Source: an uncultured Rhodospirillales bacterium
GTDB lineage: Bacteria; Pseudomonadota; Alphaproteobacteria; ATCC43930; CGMCC-115725
Direction of reading: 5' to 3'
Assembly: GCA_903897565.1 (NCBI GenBank)
Contig: CAIUCF010000782.1
Coordinates: 1-6,064 of the forward strand
DNA length: 6,064 bases
The notes under the pieces are model-generated. The model saw only the letters and a program-made list of their open reading frames with translations, was not told the DNA's origin and did no database searches. A program made the translations under genes and the position numbers. Of this stretch, positions 1 through 5,590 are shown piece after piece; position 1 is the stretch's first letter, and every line of letters begins with the position of its first letter.

Positions 1-80
1 CCGCCACGCATTTCCATGGCGATCTAGGCCGTGACTTCCGTCGAGGCGCTACCGACGCTGCAGCCCGCACCGCCGATCGC

Positions 81-120
81 TCTTCCCCGTCGGGGAGGGT
101 TGGGCGATGATGCCCTCAAC
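81..120 (+). other. Two consecutive potential hairpins in the leader of the SMP-30 gene
   Basis: Bases 84-88 (TCCCC) pair perfectly with 92-96 (GGGGA) around a GTC loop. The stem can extend to 81-99 through one C-G and two wobble pairs. A second stem follows: 99-101 and 102-105 (GTT, GGGC) pair with 112-115 and 118-120 (GCCC, AAC), with a two-base bulge and a GATGAT loop. Neither is followed by a T-run, so an intrinsic terminator for an upstream gene is not shown. The rest of 1-156 holds no gene I can support. One frame reads eight codons from the window edge to a TAG at 25-27, which could be the tail of an upstream gene but is too short to judge. Confidence 0.3.
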
Positions 121-143
121 GAGAGCCGAAAAAGGCATCCGTC

Positions 144-150
144 GGGGGGA
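144..150 (+). promoter_or_regulatory. Ribosome binding site that sets the SMP-30 start
   Basis: A run of six G followed by A lies six bases before the ATG at 157. The same frame stays open upstream to a GTG at 31, but no purine-rich site precedes that GTG. The added 42 residues are proline-rich, have no family similarity I recognise, and are encoded across the two leader hairpins. The ATG at 157 is therefore preferred. Confidence 0.6.
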
Positions 151-156
151 CATCAC

Positions 157-1035
157 ATGAAGAAGTTTTTTGGCGGCGGTCATTTTTACGAAGGCGCGCG
201 CTGGCATGACGGCCATTGGTGGGTCTCGGATTTCTACGCGAAACAGGTGCTGAAGATCGCCCCGGACGGCCGGGCGGAGGTCGCAGCAACACTGGAAAAT
301 CAGCCTTCGGGGCTCGGCTGGCTGCCGAATGGCGATCTGCTGATCGTGTCGATGGAGGACCGCCGCCTGCTGCGCCGGCGCGCCGATGGCTCGCTGGTCG
401 TGCATGCCGACCTCAGCGGACTCGCCGGAGCCTGGCTCAACGACATGGTCGTCGACAGCAAGGGCCGCGCCTATGTCGGCAATTTCGGCTTCGACCTGTT
501 CAGCGATGATCCGCCGCGCCAGGCCAGGCTGGTGCAGGTCGACCCGGACGGCAGCGCCCGGATCGCCTCGGGCGAGCTGATGTTCCCCAACGGCTCCGTC
601 ATCACCGGCGACGGCAAGACCTTGATCGTCGCAGAGAGCTTCGGCAATCGGATGACGGCCTTCACGATCGCCGAGGACGGCAGCCTCTCGGACCAGCGGA
701 TCTGGGCGCAATTCGGACCGCCGCCCTCCTGGGCGAGCCTCCACGATATGATCAAGGTCGATTTCGCCCCGGACGGCAGCGCTATCGACCGCGAGGATTG
801 CGTCTGGGTAGCCGACGCCGTCAATAATCGGGTGTGCCGGGTCCGCGCCGGCGGGGAAATCCTGCAGGAGGTCAAGGGCCCGGAGAATTTCGGCACCTAT
901 GCCTGCGCGCTGGGCGGTCCGGACGGCCGCAGCCTCCTGATCTGCGCGGCCCCGGATTTCGACCGGGATCGCCGCCGCGCGAAGCCGGAGGCCGTGCTGA
1001 TGATGGAAACGGTCGCGGTGCCGATCGCCGGATGA
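157..1035 (+). CDS. SMP-30/gluconolactonase/LRE family hydrolase
   Basis: This 292-residue protein is predicted to be a six-bladed beta-propeller, metal-dependent lactonase or esterase of the SMP-30/regucalcin/gluconolactonase family. Such enzymes usually open sugar lactones in the cytosol; no signal peptide or membrane segment is visible. Family landmarks occur in order: YEGARW with the likely metal ligand Glu12, LNDM with substrate-side Asn95 and Asp96, FPNG with metal ligand Asn145, APDG with metal ligand Asp206, and WVAD at 217-220. By alignment from memory, the ligands correspond to Glu18, Asn154 and Asp204 of human regucalcin. Repeated D-G turns (PDGRA, PNGDL, ADGSL, DSKGR, PDGSA, GDGKT) fit the propeller. 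Length is normal for the family. The physiological substrate cannot be read from sequence; related proteins include luciferin-regenerating enzymes and strictosidine-synthase-like hydrolases. The next gene lies 99 bases downstream on the same strand, with a possible hairpin directly after the stop. Confidence 0.88.
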   Translation: MKKFFGGGHFYEGARWHDGHWWVSDFYAKQVLKIAPDGRAEVAATLENQPSGLGWLPNGDLLIVSMEDRRLLRRRADGSLVVHADLSGLAGAWLNDMVVDSKGRAYVGNFGFDLFSDDPPRQARLVQVDPDGSARIASGELMFPNGSVITGDGKTLIVAESFGNRMTAFTIAEDGSLSDQRIWAQFGPPPSWASLHDMIKVDFAPDGSAIDREDCVWVADAVNNRVCRVRAGGEILQEVKGPENFGTYACALGGPDGRSLLICAAPDFDRDRRRAKPEAVLMMETVAVPIAG

Positions 1036-1065
1036 GTGTTCCCGCTTCGCGAAACGGGTGGACAC
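1036..1065 (+). terminator. Near-palindromic stem-loop directly after the SMP-30 stop codon
   Basis: The core at 1041-1058, CCCGCTTCGCGAAACGGG, is an 18-base near-perfect palindrome with one C/A mismatch. Outer arms GTGT (1036-1039) and ACAC (1062-1065) can extend it across a small asymmetric internal loop. It begins at the first base after the TGA. A 3'-end hairpin protecting or ending the upstream transcript is plausible, but there is no T-tract. It could equally be an operator for the FKBP gene. Confidence 0.35.
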
Positions 1066-1091
1066 GGCTAATAGGACTAGACGAACCAAGC

Positions 1092-1111
1092 GGTGCTGCA
1101 CCCGCTGCACC
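1092..1111 (+). repeat. Short tandem and inverted repeat in the FKBP leader
   Basis: GCTGCACC occurs at 1095-1102 and again at 1104-1111, giving two copies with a nine-base period. The first copy lies in a perfect inverted repeat, GGTGC-T-GCACC, at 1092-1102. GGTGC can alternatively pair with the GCACC at 1107-1111. The element sits 24-43 bases before the FKBP start codon and could be an operator or an RNA stem; chance in GC-rich DNA is also possible. Confidence 0.3.
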
Positions 1112-1134
1112 TGCATTCACGGAGTTTCCACACT

Positions 1135-1497
1135 ATGGCAGACGATTTCGAGACCCTGCAGCCCGGCCTGCGCTACCGCGACGACGTGGTCGGTGACGGC
1201 GCCCAGCCGGCACAGGGCCAGAAGGTTACCGTCCACTACACCGGCTGGCTGGATAATGACGGCGCCCAGGGCAAGAAGTTCGACAGCTCGCGCGATCGCG
1301 GCTCGCCGTTCAAGTTCACGCTCGGGGTGCAGCAGGTGATCTCCGGCTGGGATATCGGTGTCGCAACCATGCGCGTCGGCGGCCGGCGCACCTTGCTGCT
1401 CTCGCCCGAGCATGGCTACGGCGCCCGCGGCGCCGGCGGCGCCATTCCCCCGAATGCCACGCTGATTTTCGACGTCGAGCTGCTCGGCGTCGGCTGA
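1135..1497 (+). CDS. FKBP-type peptidyl-prolyl cis-trans isomerase, cytosolic single-domain
   Basis: This 120-residue protein is a minimal FK506-binding domain that catalyses cis-trans isomerisation of Xaa-Pro bonds and may assist protein folding. It resembles eukaryotic FKBP12 closely. VHYTGWL contains Tyr35, KFDSS contains Phe49 and Asp50, and PFKFTLG contains Phe59. QVISGWDIGV contains Val68, Ile69 and Trp72, GYGARG contains Tyr95, and IPPNATLIFDVELL contains Phe112. These match FKBP12 residues Tyr26, Phe36, Asp37, Phe46, Val55, Ile56, Trp59, Tyr82 and Phe99, so the active pocket is intact. No signal peptide, dimerisation domain or His-rich SlyD-type tail is present, which argues for a cytosolic enzyme. 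The start at 1135 is supported by GGAG at 1121-1124, ten bases upstream; a GTG at 1093 would add 14 unrelated residues. It is convergent with the ABC-F gene, with stop codons 42 bases apart. Confidence 0.95.
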   Translation: MADDFETLQPGLRYRDDVVGDGAQPAQGQKVTVHYTGWLDNDGAQGKKFDSSRDRGSPFKFTLGVQQVISGWDIGVATMRVGGRRTLLLSPEHGYGARGAGGAIPPNATLIFDVELLGVG

Positions 1498-1511
1498 CGA
1501 CCAGGAGATCG

Positions 1512-1540
1512 GCAGGGGGATTGCGTTCGGCGCCCCCTGC
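1512..1540. terminator. GC-rich hairpin between convergent FKBP and ABC-F genes
   Basis: GCAGGGGG (1512-1519) is perfectly complementary to CCCCCTGC (1533-1540), with a 13-base loop. The whole gene gap is only 1498-1539, and the right arm touches the ABC-F stop codon by one base. The position suits a bidirectional terminator or shared 3'-end stabiliser. No T-tract follows on either strand, so termination itself is inference. Confidence 0.5.
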
Positions 1541-3168
1541 TAATCGCCCGGGTGCAGCCCCGGCGCCTCCCGGCCGGTCCGGGCGACATATTCGGTGTAG
1601 CCGCCGCCGTATTGATGCACGCCCTCGGGCGTCACCTCCAACACGCGATTCGACAGCGCCGCCAGGAAGTGGCGGTCATGCGACACGAACAGCATGGTGC
1701 CCTCGAATTCCGCCAGCGCCGCGACCAGCATCTCCTTGGTCGCCATGTCGAGATGGTTGGTCGGCTCGTCGAGCACCAGGAAGTTCGGCGGGTCGAACAG
1801 CATCTTGGCCATGACCAGACGCGCCTTCTCGCCGCCAGACAGCACCCGACAGGGCTTCTCGACATCGTCGCCGGAGAAGCCGAAGCAGCCCGCCAGCGAG
1901 CGCAGCGGCCCCTGTCCGGCCTGCGGGAACGACTTGTCGAGCGACTCGAAGACGGTATCGTCGCCGTCGAGCAAATCCATGGAGTGCTGGGCGAAGTAGC
2001 CCATGCGGACATTGGCGCCGACGGTCACCGTGCCGTGGTCCGGCCCGGTCGCGCCGGCAACCAGCTTCAGCAAGGTCGATTTCCCCGTACCATTGGCGCC
2101 GAGCACGCACCAGCGTTCCTTGCGGCGCACCTGGAAATCGAGCCCGGCATAGATCGGCTGGCTGCCATAGCCCTTGTGAACGTTCTTGAAGTTCGCCACG
2201 TCCTCGCCCGAGCGCGGCGGGGCGCGGAAATCGAACTGCACGGACTGACGCCGCCGCGGCGGCTCCACCCGTTCGATCTTGTCGAGCTTCTTCACCCGGC
2301 TCTGAACCTGGGCGGCGTGCGAGGCCCGCGCCTTGAAGCGCTCGATGAACTTGATCTCCTTGGCGAGCATCGCCTGCTGACGCTCGAACTGCGCCTGGCG
2401 CTGTCTTTCCCCCAGAGCACGCTGTTGCTCGTAGAAATCGTAGTTGCCGGAATAGGTCGTGAGCGAGCCACCATCGATCTCGACGACCTTGTTGATGATG
2501 CGATTCATGAACTCGCGGTCATGCGAGGTCATCAGCAGCGCACCGTCATAGCTCTTGAGGAAAGCCTCCAGCCAGATCAGGCTCTCGAGATCGAGATGGT
2601 TGCTCGGCTCGTCGAGCAGCATGCCGTCGGGCCGCATCAGCAGGATGCGGGCGAGCGCCACGCGCATCTTCCAGCCGCCCGACAGCAGGCCGACATCGCT
2701 GTCCATGCGTTCCTGGCTGAAGCTCAGGCCCGCGAGCACCTCGCGCGCCCGCGCATCCAGCGCGTAGCCGTCCAGCTCCTCGAAGCGCCCCTGCACCTCG
2801 CCGTAGCGCTCGATGATGGCGTCCATATCGTCGGCCTGGTCGGGATCGACCATCGCCGCCTCGAGCGTGGCCATTTCGGTCGCCAGCGCGCTCACCGGCC
2901 CGATCCCGTCCATCACCGCCGCGACCGCGCTCTGGCCCGACATTTCCCCGACATCCTGGCTGAAATAGCCGATCGTCATCCCGGGATCGATGCCGACATG
3001 GCCGTCATCGGGCCGATCTTCGCCCGCGATCATCCGGAACAGCGTCGTCTTGCCGGCGCCGTTGGGCCCGACGAGTCCGACCTTCTCCCCCTTCTGCACG
3101 CCCATCGACGCGTCGATGAACAGGATCTGGTGGCCATTCTGCTTGCTGATGTTGTCGAGGCGGATCAT
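1540..3168 (-). CDS. ABC-F family ATPase (ribosome-associated, YheS/YbiT-like)
   Basis: This soluble 542-residue protein has two fused ATP-binding cassettes and no membrane segments, the hallmark of ABC-F translation factors that act in the ribosomal E site. Cassette 1 has Walker A GPNGAGKT (34-41), Q-loop Gln71, signature LSGGW (162-166), Walker B ending in Asp186-Glu187 before PSNHLD, and switch His216. Cassette 2 has GANGTGKS (357-364), Gln394, LSGGE (443-447), Asp467-Glu468 before PTNHLD, and SHDRH (496-500). Both catalytic glutamates are present. A basic, Gln/Arg-rich helical linker at about 243-305 corresponds to the P-site tRNA interaction region. Features recall both E. coli YheS (FRAP after the linker, YFAQH) and YbiT (VLEVTPEGV near the C-terminus), so no symbol is given. 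Length is typical. The start at 3168 (MIRLDNIS) fits the family; a TTG at 3237 would add 23 residues without known similarity. The Shine-Dalgarno site is weak (AAAGA). A resistance role is possible but nothing specific points to it. Confidence 0.95.
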   Translation of the reverse strand: MIRLDNISKQNGHQILFIDASMGVQKGEKVGLVGPNGAGKTTLFRMIAGEDRPDDGHVGIDPGMTIGYFSQDVGEMSGQSAVAAVMDGIGPVSALATEMATLEAAMVDPDQADDMDAIIERYGEVQGRFEELDGYALDARAREVLAGLSFSQERMDSDVGLLSGGWKMRVALARILLMRPDGMLLDEPSNHLDLESLIWLEAFLKSYDGALLMTSHDREFMNRIINKVVEIDGGSLTTYSGNYDFYEQQRALGERQRQAQFERQQAMLAKEIKFIERFKARASHAAQVQSRVKKLDKIERVEPPRRRQSVQFDFRAPPRSGEDVANFKNVHKGYGSQPIYAGLDFQVRRKERWCVLGANGTGKSTLLKLVAGATGPDHGTVTVGANVRMGYFAQHSMDLLDGDDTVFESLDKSFPQAGQGPLRSLAGCFGFSGDDVEKPCRVLSGGEKARLVMAKMLFDPPNFLVLDEPTNHLDMATKEMLVAALAEFEGTMLFVSHDRHFLAALSNRVLEVTPEGVHQYGGGYTEYVARTGREAPGLHPGD

Positions 3169-3316
3169 GAGGTCTTTGTCGGCTGCGATCGGGGAACGAA
3201 AGCCGCCATGCGGGCTCTCGACCGCCTTATTGCACAATCTTGCCGACCGAGGGAACTCCCGTCAGGCGCCACGGCGAACAGGTCGCGGACCGCTCCGTGG
3301 AGAATAGCCGCGGCTG
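3169..3316 (-). other. Intergenic spacer upstream of the ABC-F gene
   Basis: This 148-base gap separates the ABC-F start from the CoA-transferase stop on the same strand, enough for a separate ABC-F promoter. Small symmetric elements are visible: ATTG-CA-CAAT at 3229-3238 and AGCCGCGGCT at 3306-3315, the latter directly before the CoA-transferase stop. No clear -35/-10 pair and no T-tailed terminator were found. Confidence 0.4.
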
Positions 3317-4495
3317 TTACCGCTGTTCCCGTCGCGCGCGGAGTTCTTCGAGCAGCTCGGCCCGGTGCTCGTCGAGCGCCGGCGCGGGACGGCGGATCGC
3401 GCCCGGCGTCGCGCTGAAGCGGGGCACGACGCAATGCATGGGCAGGCTCCCGACCTCGTCATCCGCCATCTCGACGACCGAGCCGCGGGCGATGACATGC
3501 GGGTCCATCGCGACCTCCGAGGCATCGTAGATCGGTCCCGCCGTGATCTGCTCCGCTTCGAAGAACTCGAGGTTGGCGGCGAGAGTTCGTGCCCCGATGA
3601 AATCGCCGATGATGGCGTCGAGCGCCTCGACATTTTCGACGCGCTTTTGGTTTGTTGCAAACCGTGGGTCGTCGCACATGTCGGGTCGGCCGATCGCGCG
3701 CATGAGGCGCTGAGCCATGTCCGGGGTCGAGGCCGAGAGCGCCACGAATTTCTGGTCGCTGGTCTCGTAGATGTTGCGGGGCGCCGTCAGCGGCGTGCGA
3801 TTGCCGGTGCGGCCCGGAACCTTCCCCGTCACGCGGTAGACCGCCTGGTCGGCGCCGAGCACCGAGAGGATCGGCTCCAGCAGCGAGAGGTCGATTTCCT
3901 GTCCCTTGCCGCCGCGCACCTCGACCTCGCGGAGCGCGACCAGCGCCGCCGAGGCGCCGTAGAGGCCGGCGATCGAATCCGCCAGACCGAGATTGGGCAG
4001 CAGCGGCGGCCGGTCGGGAAAGCCGTTCTTGTGCGCGAAGCCGGAGAACGCCTCGACCAAGGTGCCGAAGCCCGGCTTGTTGCGATCAGGGCCGGTCTGC
4101 CCCCAGCCGCTGATCCGGATGACGACCAGCCCGGGCTGAATTTCGTGGAGCTGCGGCAGGCTGAAGCCCAGGCGGTCGAGCACGCCGGGCCGGAAATTCT
4201 CGACCAGCATGTCCGCCGAGGCCACCAGCTCCCGAAAGATCTCCCGATCGGGCTCAGACTTGAGATCGATCACGATGCTCCGCTTGTTGCGGGCATAGAC
4301 CTTCCATTGCACGGCGACGCCGTCGAGCTGCCACGCCCGCAGCGCGTCGCCTTCCGGCGGCTCGATCTTGATGACGTCAGCCCCCATATCGGCGAGGACA
4401 TGCGTCAGCAGATTGCCCGCGACCAGCCGCGACAGGTCGAGAACCCGAACCCCGTCGAGAGGGCATTTGTCATTCGCCGCGTACGCCTGAGGCAT
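3317..4495 (-). CDS. Family III CoA-transferase (CaiB/BaiF family)
   Basis: This 392-residue cytosolic enzyme is predicted to move coenzyme A between an acyl-CoA donor and a carboxylic acid, forming the CoA thioester that starts degradation of the acid. The N-terminal half has the family pattern: GVRVLDLSRLVAG (15-27), LADMGADVIKIEPPEGD (34-50), NKRSIVIDLKS (70-80), VENFRPGVLDRLG (98-110) and ISGWGQTGP (128-136). LADSIAG (171-177) places Asp173 as the likely nucleophile that carries the acyl-anhydride intermediate, equivalent to Asp169 of formyl-CoA transferase. GKGQEIDLSLLE (197-208) follows. The C-terminal part has DDPRFATNQKRVEN (275-288) and DPHVIARG (331-338), also typical. Length is normal and no key residue is missing. 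The ATG at 4495 is preceded by GGGAG nine bases upstream. It is divergent from the dehydrogenase gene, so the two may be controlled together. Donor and acceptor acids cannot be inferred; related enzymes use oxalate, carnitine, benzylsuccinate or dicarboxylic acids. Confidence 0.93.
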   Translation of the reverse strand: MPQAYAANDKCPLDGVRVLDLSRLVAGNLLTHVLADMGADVIKIEPPEGDALRAWQLDGVAVQWKVYARNKRSIVIDLKSEPDREIFRELVASADMLVENFRPGVLDRLGFSLPQLHEIQPGLVVIRISGWGQTGPDRNKPGFGTLVEAFSGFAHKNGFPDRPPLLPNLGLADSIAGLYGASAALVALREVEVRGGKGQEIDLSLLEPILSVLGADQAVYRVTGKVPGRTGNRTPLTAPRNIYETSDQKFVALSASTPDMAQRLMRAIGRPDMCDDPRFATNQKRVENVEALDAIIGDFIGARTLAANLEFFEAEQITAGPIYDASEVAMDPHVIARGSVVEMADDEVGSLPMHCVVPRFSATPGAIRRPAPALDEHRAELLEELRARREQR

Positions 4496-4504
4496 GGTGC
4501 TGGT

Positions 4505-4509
4505 CTCCC
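4505..4509 (-). promoter_or_regulatory. Ribosome binding site of the CoA-transferase gene
   Basis: On the minus strand this reads GGGAG, nine bases before the ATG at 4495. It supports that start; no other in-frame start lies close by. Confidence 0.6.
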
Positions 4510-4522
4510 AATCGTCGAAAAC

Positions 4523-4538
4523 CGATATGCTTGTATCG
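4523..4538. promoter_or_regulatory. Inverted repeat, candidate operator upstream of the CoA-transferase
   Basis: CGATA (4523-4527) and TATCG (4534-4538) form a perfect inverted repeat with a six-base spacer, starting 28 bases before the CoA-transferase start. It overlaps the proposed -10 box of that gene, where a repressor could block transcription. No regulator gene is present in the window, so the binding protein is unknown. Confidence 0.35.
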
Positions 4539-4553
4539 TGCTGAACCAGGCAA
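4524..4553 (-). promoter_or_regulatory. Weak candidate sigma-70-type promoter for the CoA-transferase
   Basis: On the minus strand, TTGCCT (4548-4553, four of six matches to TTGACA) lies 18 bases before CATATC (4524-4529, three of six matches to TATAAT). Transcription would begin near 4517, giving a leader of about 20 bases that includes the GGGAG site. Matches are weak, so this is only a suggestion. Confidence 0.25.
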
Positions 4554-4569
4554 GCCGCGTTCGCTCGTC

Positions 4570-4589
4570 TTCATCGAATATCGCGTGAA
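4570..4589. promoter_or_regulatory. Spaced palindrome TTCA-N4-ATAT-N4-TGAA
   Basis: Three symmetric blocks, TTCA (4570-4573), ATAT (4578-4581) and TGAA (4586-4589), are spaced evenly about a centre at 4579.5. This fits a site for a dimeric regulator contacting one DNA face. It lies between the two divergent genes, 75 bases from the CoA-transferase start and about 180 from the dehydrogenase start. It is not assignable to a known family. Confidence 0.3.
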
Positions 4590-4768
4590 ATTTGGACAGC
4601 AGGTCGCGCGTAGCCAAGGCCGGTTCGCCGTGCCGTTCGGCGCTGTCCTCAGATATCCGGGGAGTAGTGGGCGCATCTTTTCTATGTCTATGATCGACGC
4701 TGCCCACAAGAACGGCAGCCGCGCCGACGGCGAGAGCGAACCGTCCACCACACAGAAAGTGAGCCAGC

Positions 4769-5512
4769 ATGTCCCATTCGCTATCAGGCAAGGTCGCGAT
4801 CGTTACCGGCGGTGCGTCGGGCATCGGCGCCGCCTGCGTGCGCCAGCTCTGCGAACTCGGCGCCGCCGTGATCATCGCCGATCGCAACATCGAACCCGCC
4901 GCCGCGCTGGCCGCAGCCTTTCCCGAGACGACAGCGGCGATCGCGACCGACGTGGCCGATGAAGCGAGCTGCCGCCGGATGGTCGATTTCGCCGTCAGCC
5001 GCTTCGGCCGCCTCGACATCGCCGTCAACAACGCCGGCGTCGGCGTGCCGGTGCGCGCCCGGATCGCCGAGGTCACGCTCGAGTCCTGGCGTTTGATCAC
5101 GAGCATCAATCTTGACGGTGTGTTTCTGTCGATGAAGGCGGAGATCCCGGCGATGATCGGGAGCGGCGGCGCGATCATCAATATCTCCTCGGTGATGGGG
5201 GTCGTCGCGACACTCGGAGCAAGCCCCTATGTCGCCGCCAAGCACGGTGTCGTCGGGCTGACCAAGGCTGCGGCCGTCGATTACGCAGCCGAGGGCATCC
5301 GCGTGAACGCGGTAGGCCCGGGATATGTCGACACGCCGCTACTTTCCACCCACTCGCGCGACCAACGCGCGGCGATCGAGGCGCGTCACCCGCTTGGTCG
5401 TCTGGCGACACCCGAGGAGATTGCAGCCGTCGTCGGCTTCCTCGCGTCACCTGCAGCGTCCTTCGTCACCGGCGCCTACTACACCGTGGATGGCGGCTAC
5501 ACGGCGCTGTGA
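4769..5512 (+). CDS. Short-chain dehydrogenase/reductase, classical, likely NAD-dependent
   Basis: This 247-residue cytosolic oxidoreductase has the classical SDR Rossmann fold and is predicted to interconvert a hydroxyl and a ketone. The cofactor motif TGGASGIG is at 13-20. Asp38, at the end of the second beta strand (IIADRN), favours NAD(H) over NADP(H). Asp61-Val62 binds adenine and NNAG lies at 87-90. The catalytic set is Asn114, Ser141, Tyr154 and Lys158 (YVAAK), all present and normally spaced. GPGYVDTP (183-190) and the C-terminal TVDGGYTAL are typical. Length is that of the family. The start ATG has a moderate GTGAG site ahead of it. Divergent placement from a CoA-transferase suggests oxidation of a hydroxy-acid or hydroxyacyl-CoA, but this is inference; SDR substrates cannot be read from motifs. 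It ends 78 bases from the convergent amine oxidase gene. Confidence 0.95.
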   Translation: MSHSLSGKVAIVTGGASGIGAACVRQLCELGAAVIIADRNIEPAAALAAAFPETTAAIATDVADEASCRRMVDFAVSRFGRLDIAVNNAGVGVPVRARIAEVTLESWRLITSINLDGVFLSMKAEIPAMIGSGGAIINISSVMGVVATLGASPYVAAKHGVVGLTKAAAVDYAAEGIRVNAVGPGYVDTPLLSTHSRDQRAAIEARHPLGRLATPEEIAAVVGFLASPAASFVTGAYYTVDGGYTAL

Positions 5513-5552
5513 GCAAAGAAGACGCGGACCTGGAACGGATAGCTGACCCTCG

Positions 5553-5579
5553 CATTGTCCGACGAGTAGTCCGGCAATG
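5553..5579. terminator. 11-bp stem-loop between convergent dehydrogenase and amine oxidase genes
   Basis: CATTGTCCGAC (5553-5563) pairs with GTCCGGCAATG (5569-5579) around the five-base loop GAGTA. The stem has one T-G wobble and one C/C mismatch. It lies in the 78-base gap between two stop codons. No T-tract follows on either strand, so a Rho-assisted or 3'-stabilising role is as likely as intrinsic termination. Confidence 0.5.
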
Positions 5580-5590
5580 ACGGGGCCCGA

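Larger units (their letters stand above)
4496..4768. promoter_or_regulatory. Divergent control region between CoA-transferase and dehydrogenase genes
   Basis: This 273-base gap must hold the promoters for two genes transcribed away from each other. It appears less GC-rich than the flanking genes. It contains inverted repeats at 4523-4538 and 4570-4589 and a 5-bp stem, CGCCG/CGGCG, at 4626-4642. The motif GATAT or AATAT recurs near 4524, 4577 and 4652. Open frames crossing it in both directions have no recognisable protein features. For the dehydrogenase, TATGAT at 4689-4694 resembles a -10 box but lacks a matching -35. Its ribosome site is a modest GTGAG at 4759-4763. Confidence 0.6.

Noticed and set aside
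1059..1087. TGGACA considered as the -35 box of an FKBP promoter
   Set aside because: Positions 16-18 bases downstream (around 1081-1087) show no TATAAT-like box; TAATAG at 1069-1074 is too close.
49..1116. A 355-codon minus-strand open frame opposite the SMP-30 gene
   Set aside because: It mirrors the codon periodicity of the real gene and shows no protein-family signature.
1552..3417. A 621-codon open frame on the plus strand opposite the ABC-F gene
   Set aside because: Its translation is rich in His, Arg, Leu, Ala and Asp without domain motifs, as expected from the complement of a GC-rich gene. The minus strand carries every ABC-F motif.
3365..4588. A 407-codon plus-strand open frame opposite the CoA-transferase
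   Set aside because: Low-complexity Arg/Ala/Asp/Leu composition, no recognisable motif and no ribosome site; the minus-strand protein is complete with its catalytic Asp.
4470..4751. A 93-codon minus-strand frame in the divergent region, considered as a small gene upstream of the CoA-transferase
   Set aside because: No recognisable motif and no clear ribosome site, and it overlaps the CoA-transferase start; its composition does not resemble a conserved small protein.
4531..4962. A 143-codon plus-strand frame crossing the divergent region into the dehydrogenase
   Set aside because: It begins at a TTG, runs out of frame through the SDR and becomes Arg-rich there, which is typical of a shifted frame.
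4405..5181. A 258-codon minus-strand open frame spanning the control region and the start of the dehydrogenase
   Set aside because: It overlaps two confident genes. Its Ala/Ser/Arg-rich sequence opposite the SDR is a common spurious antisense frame.
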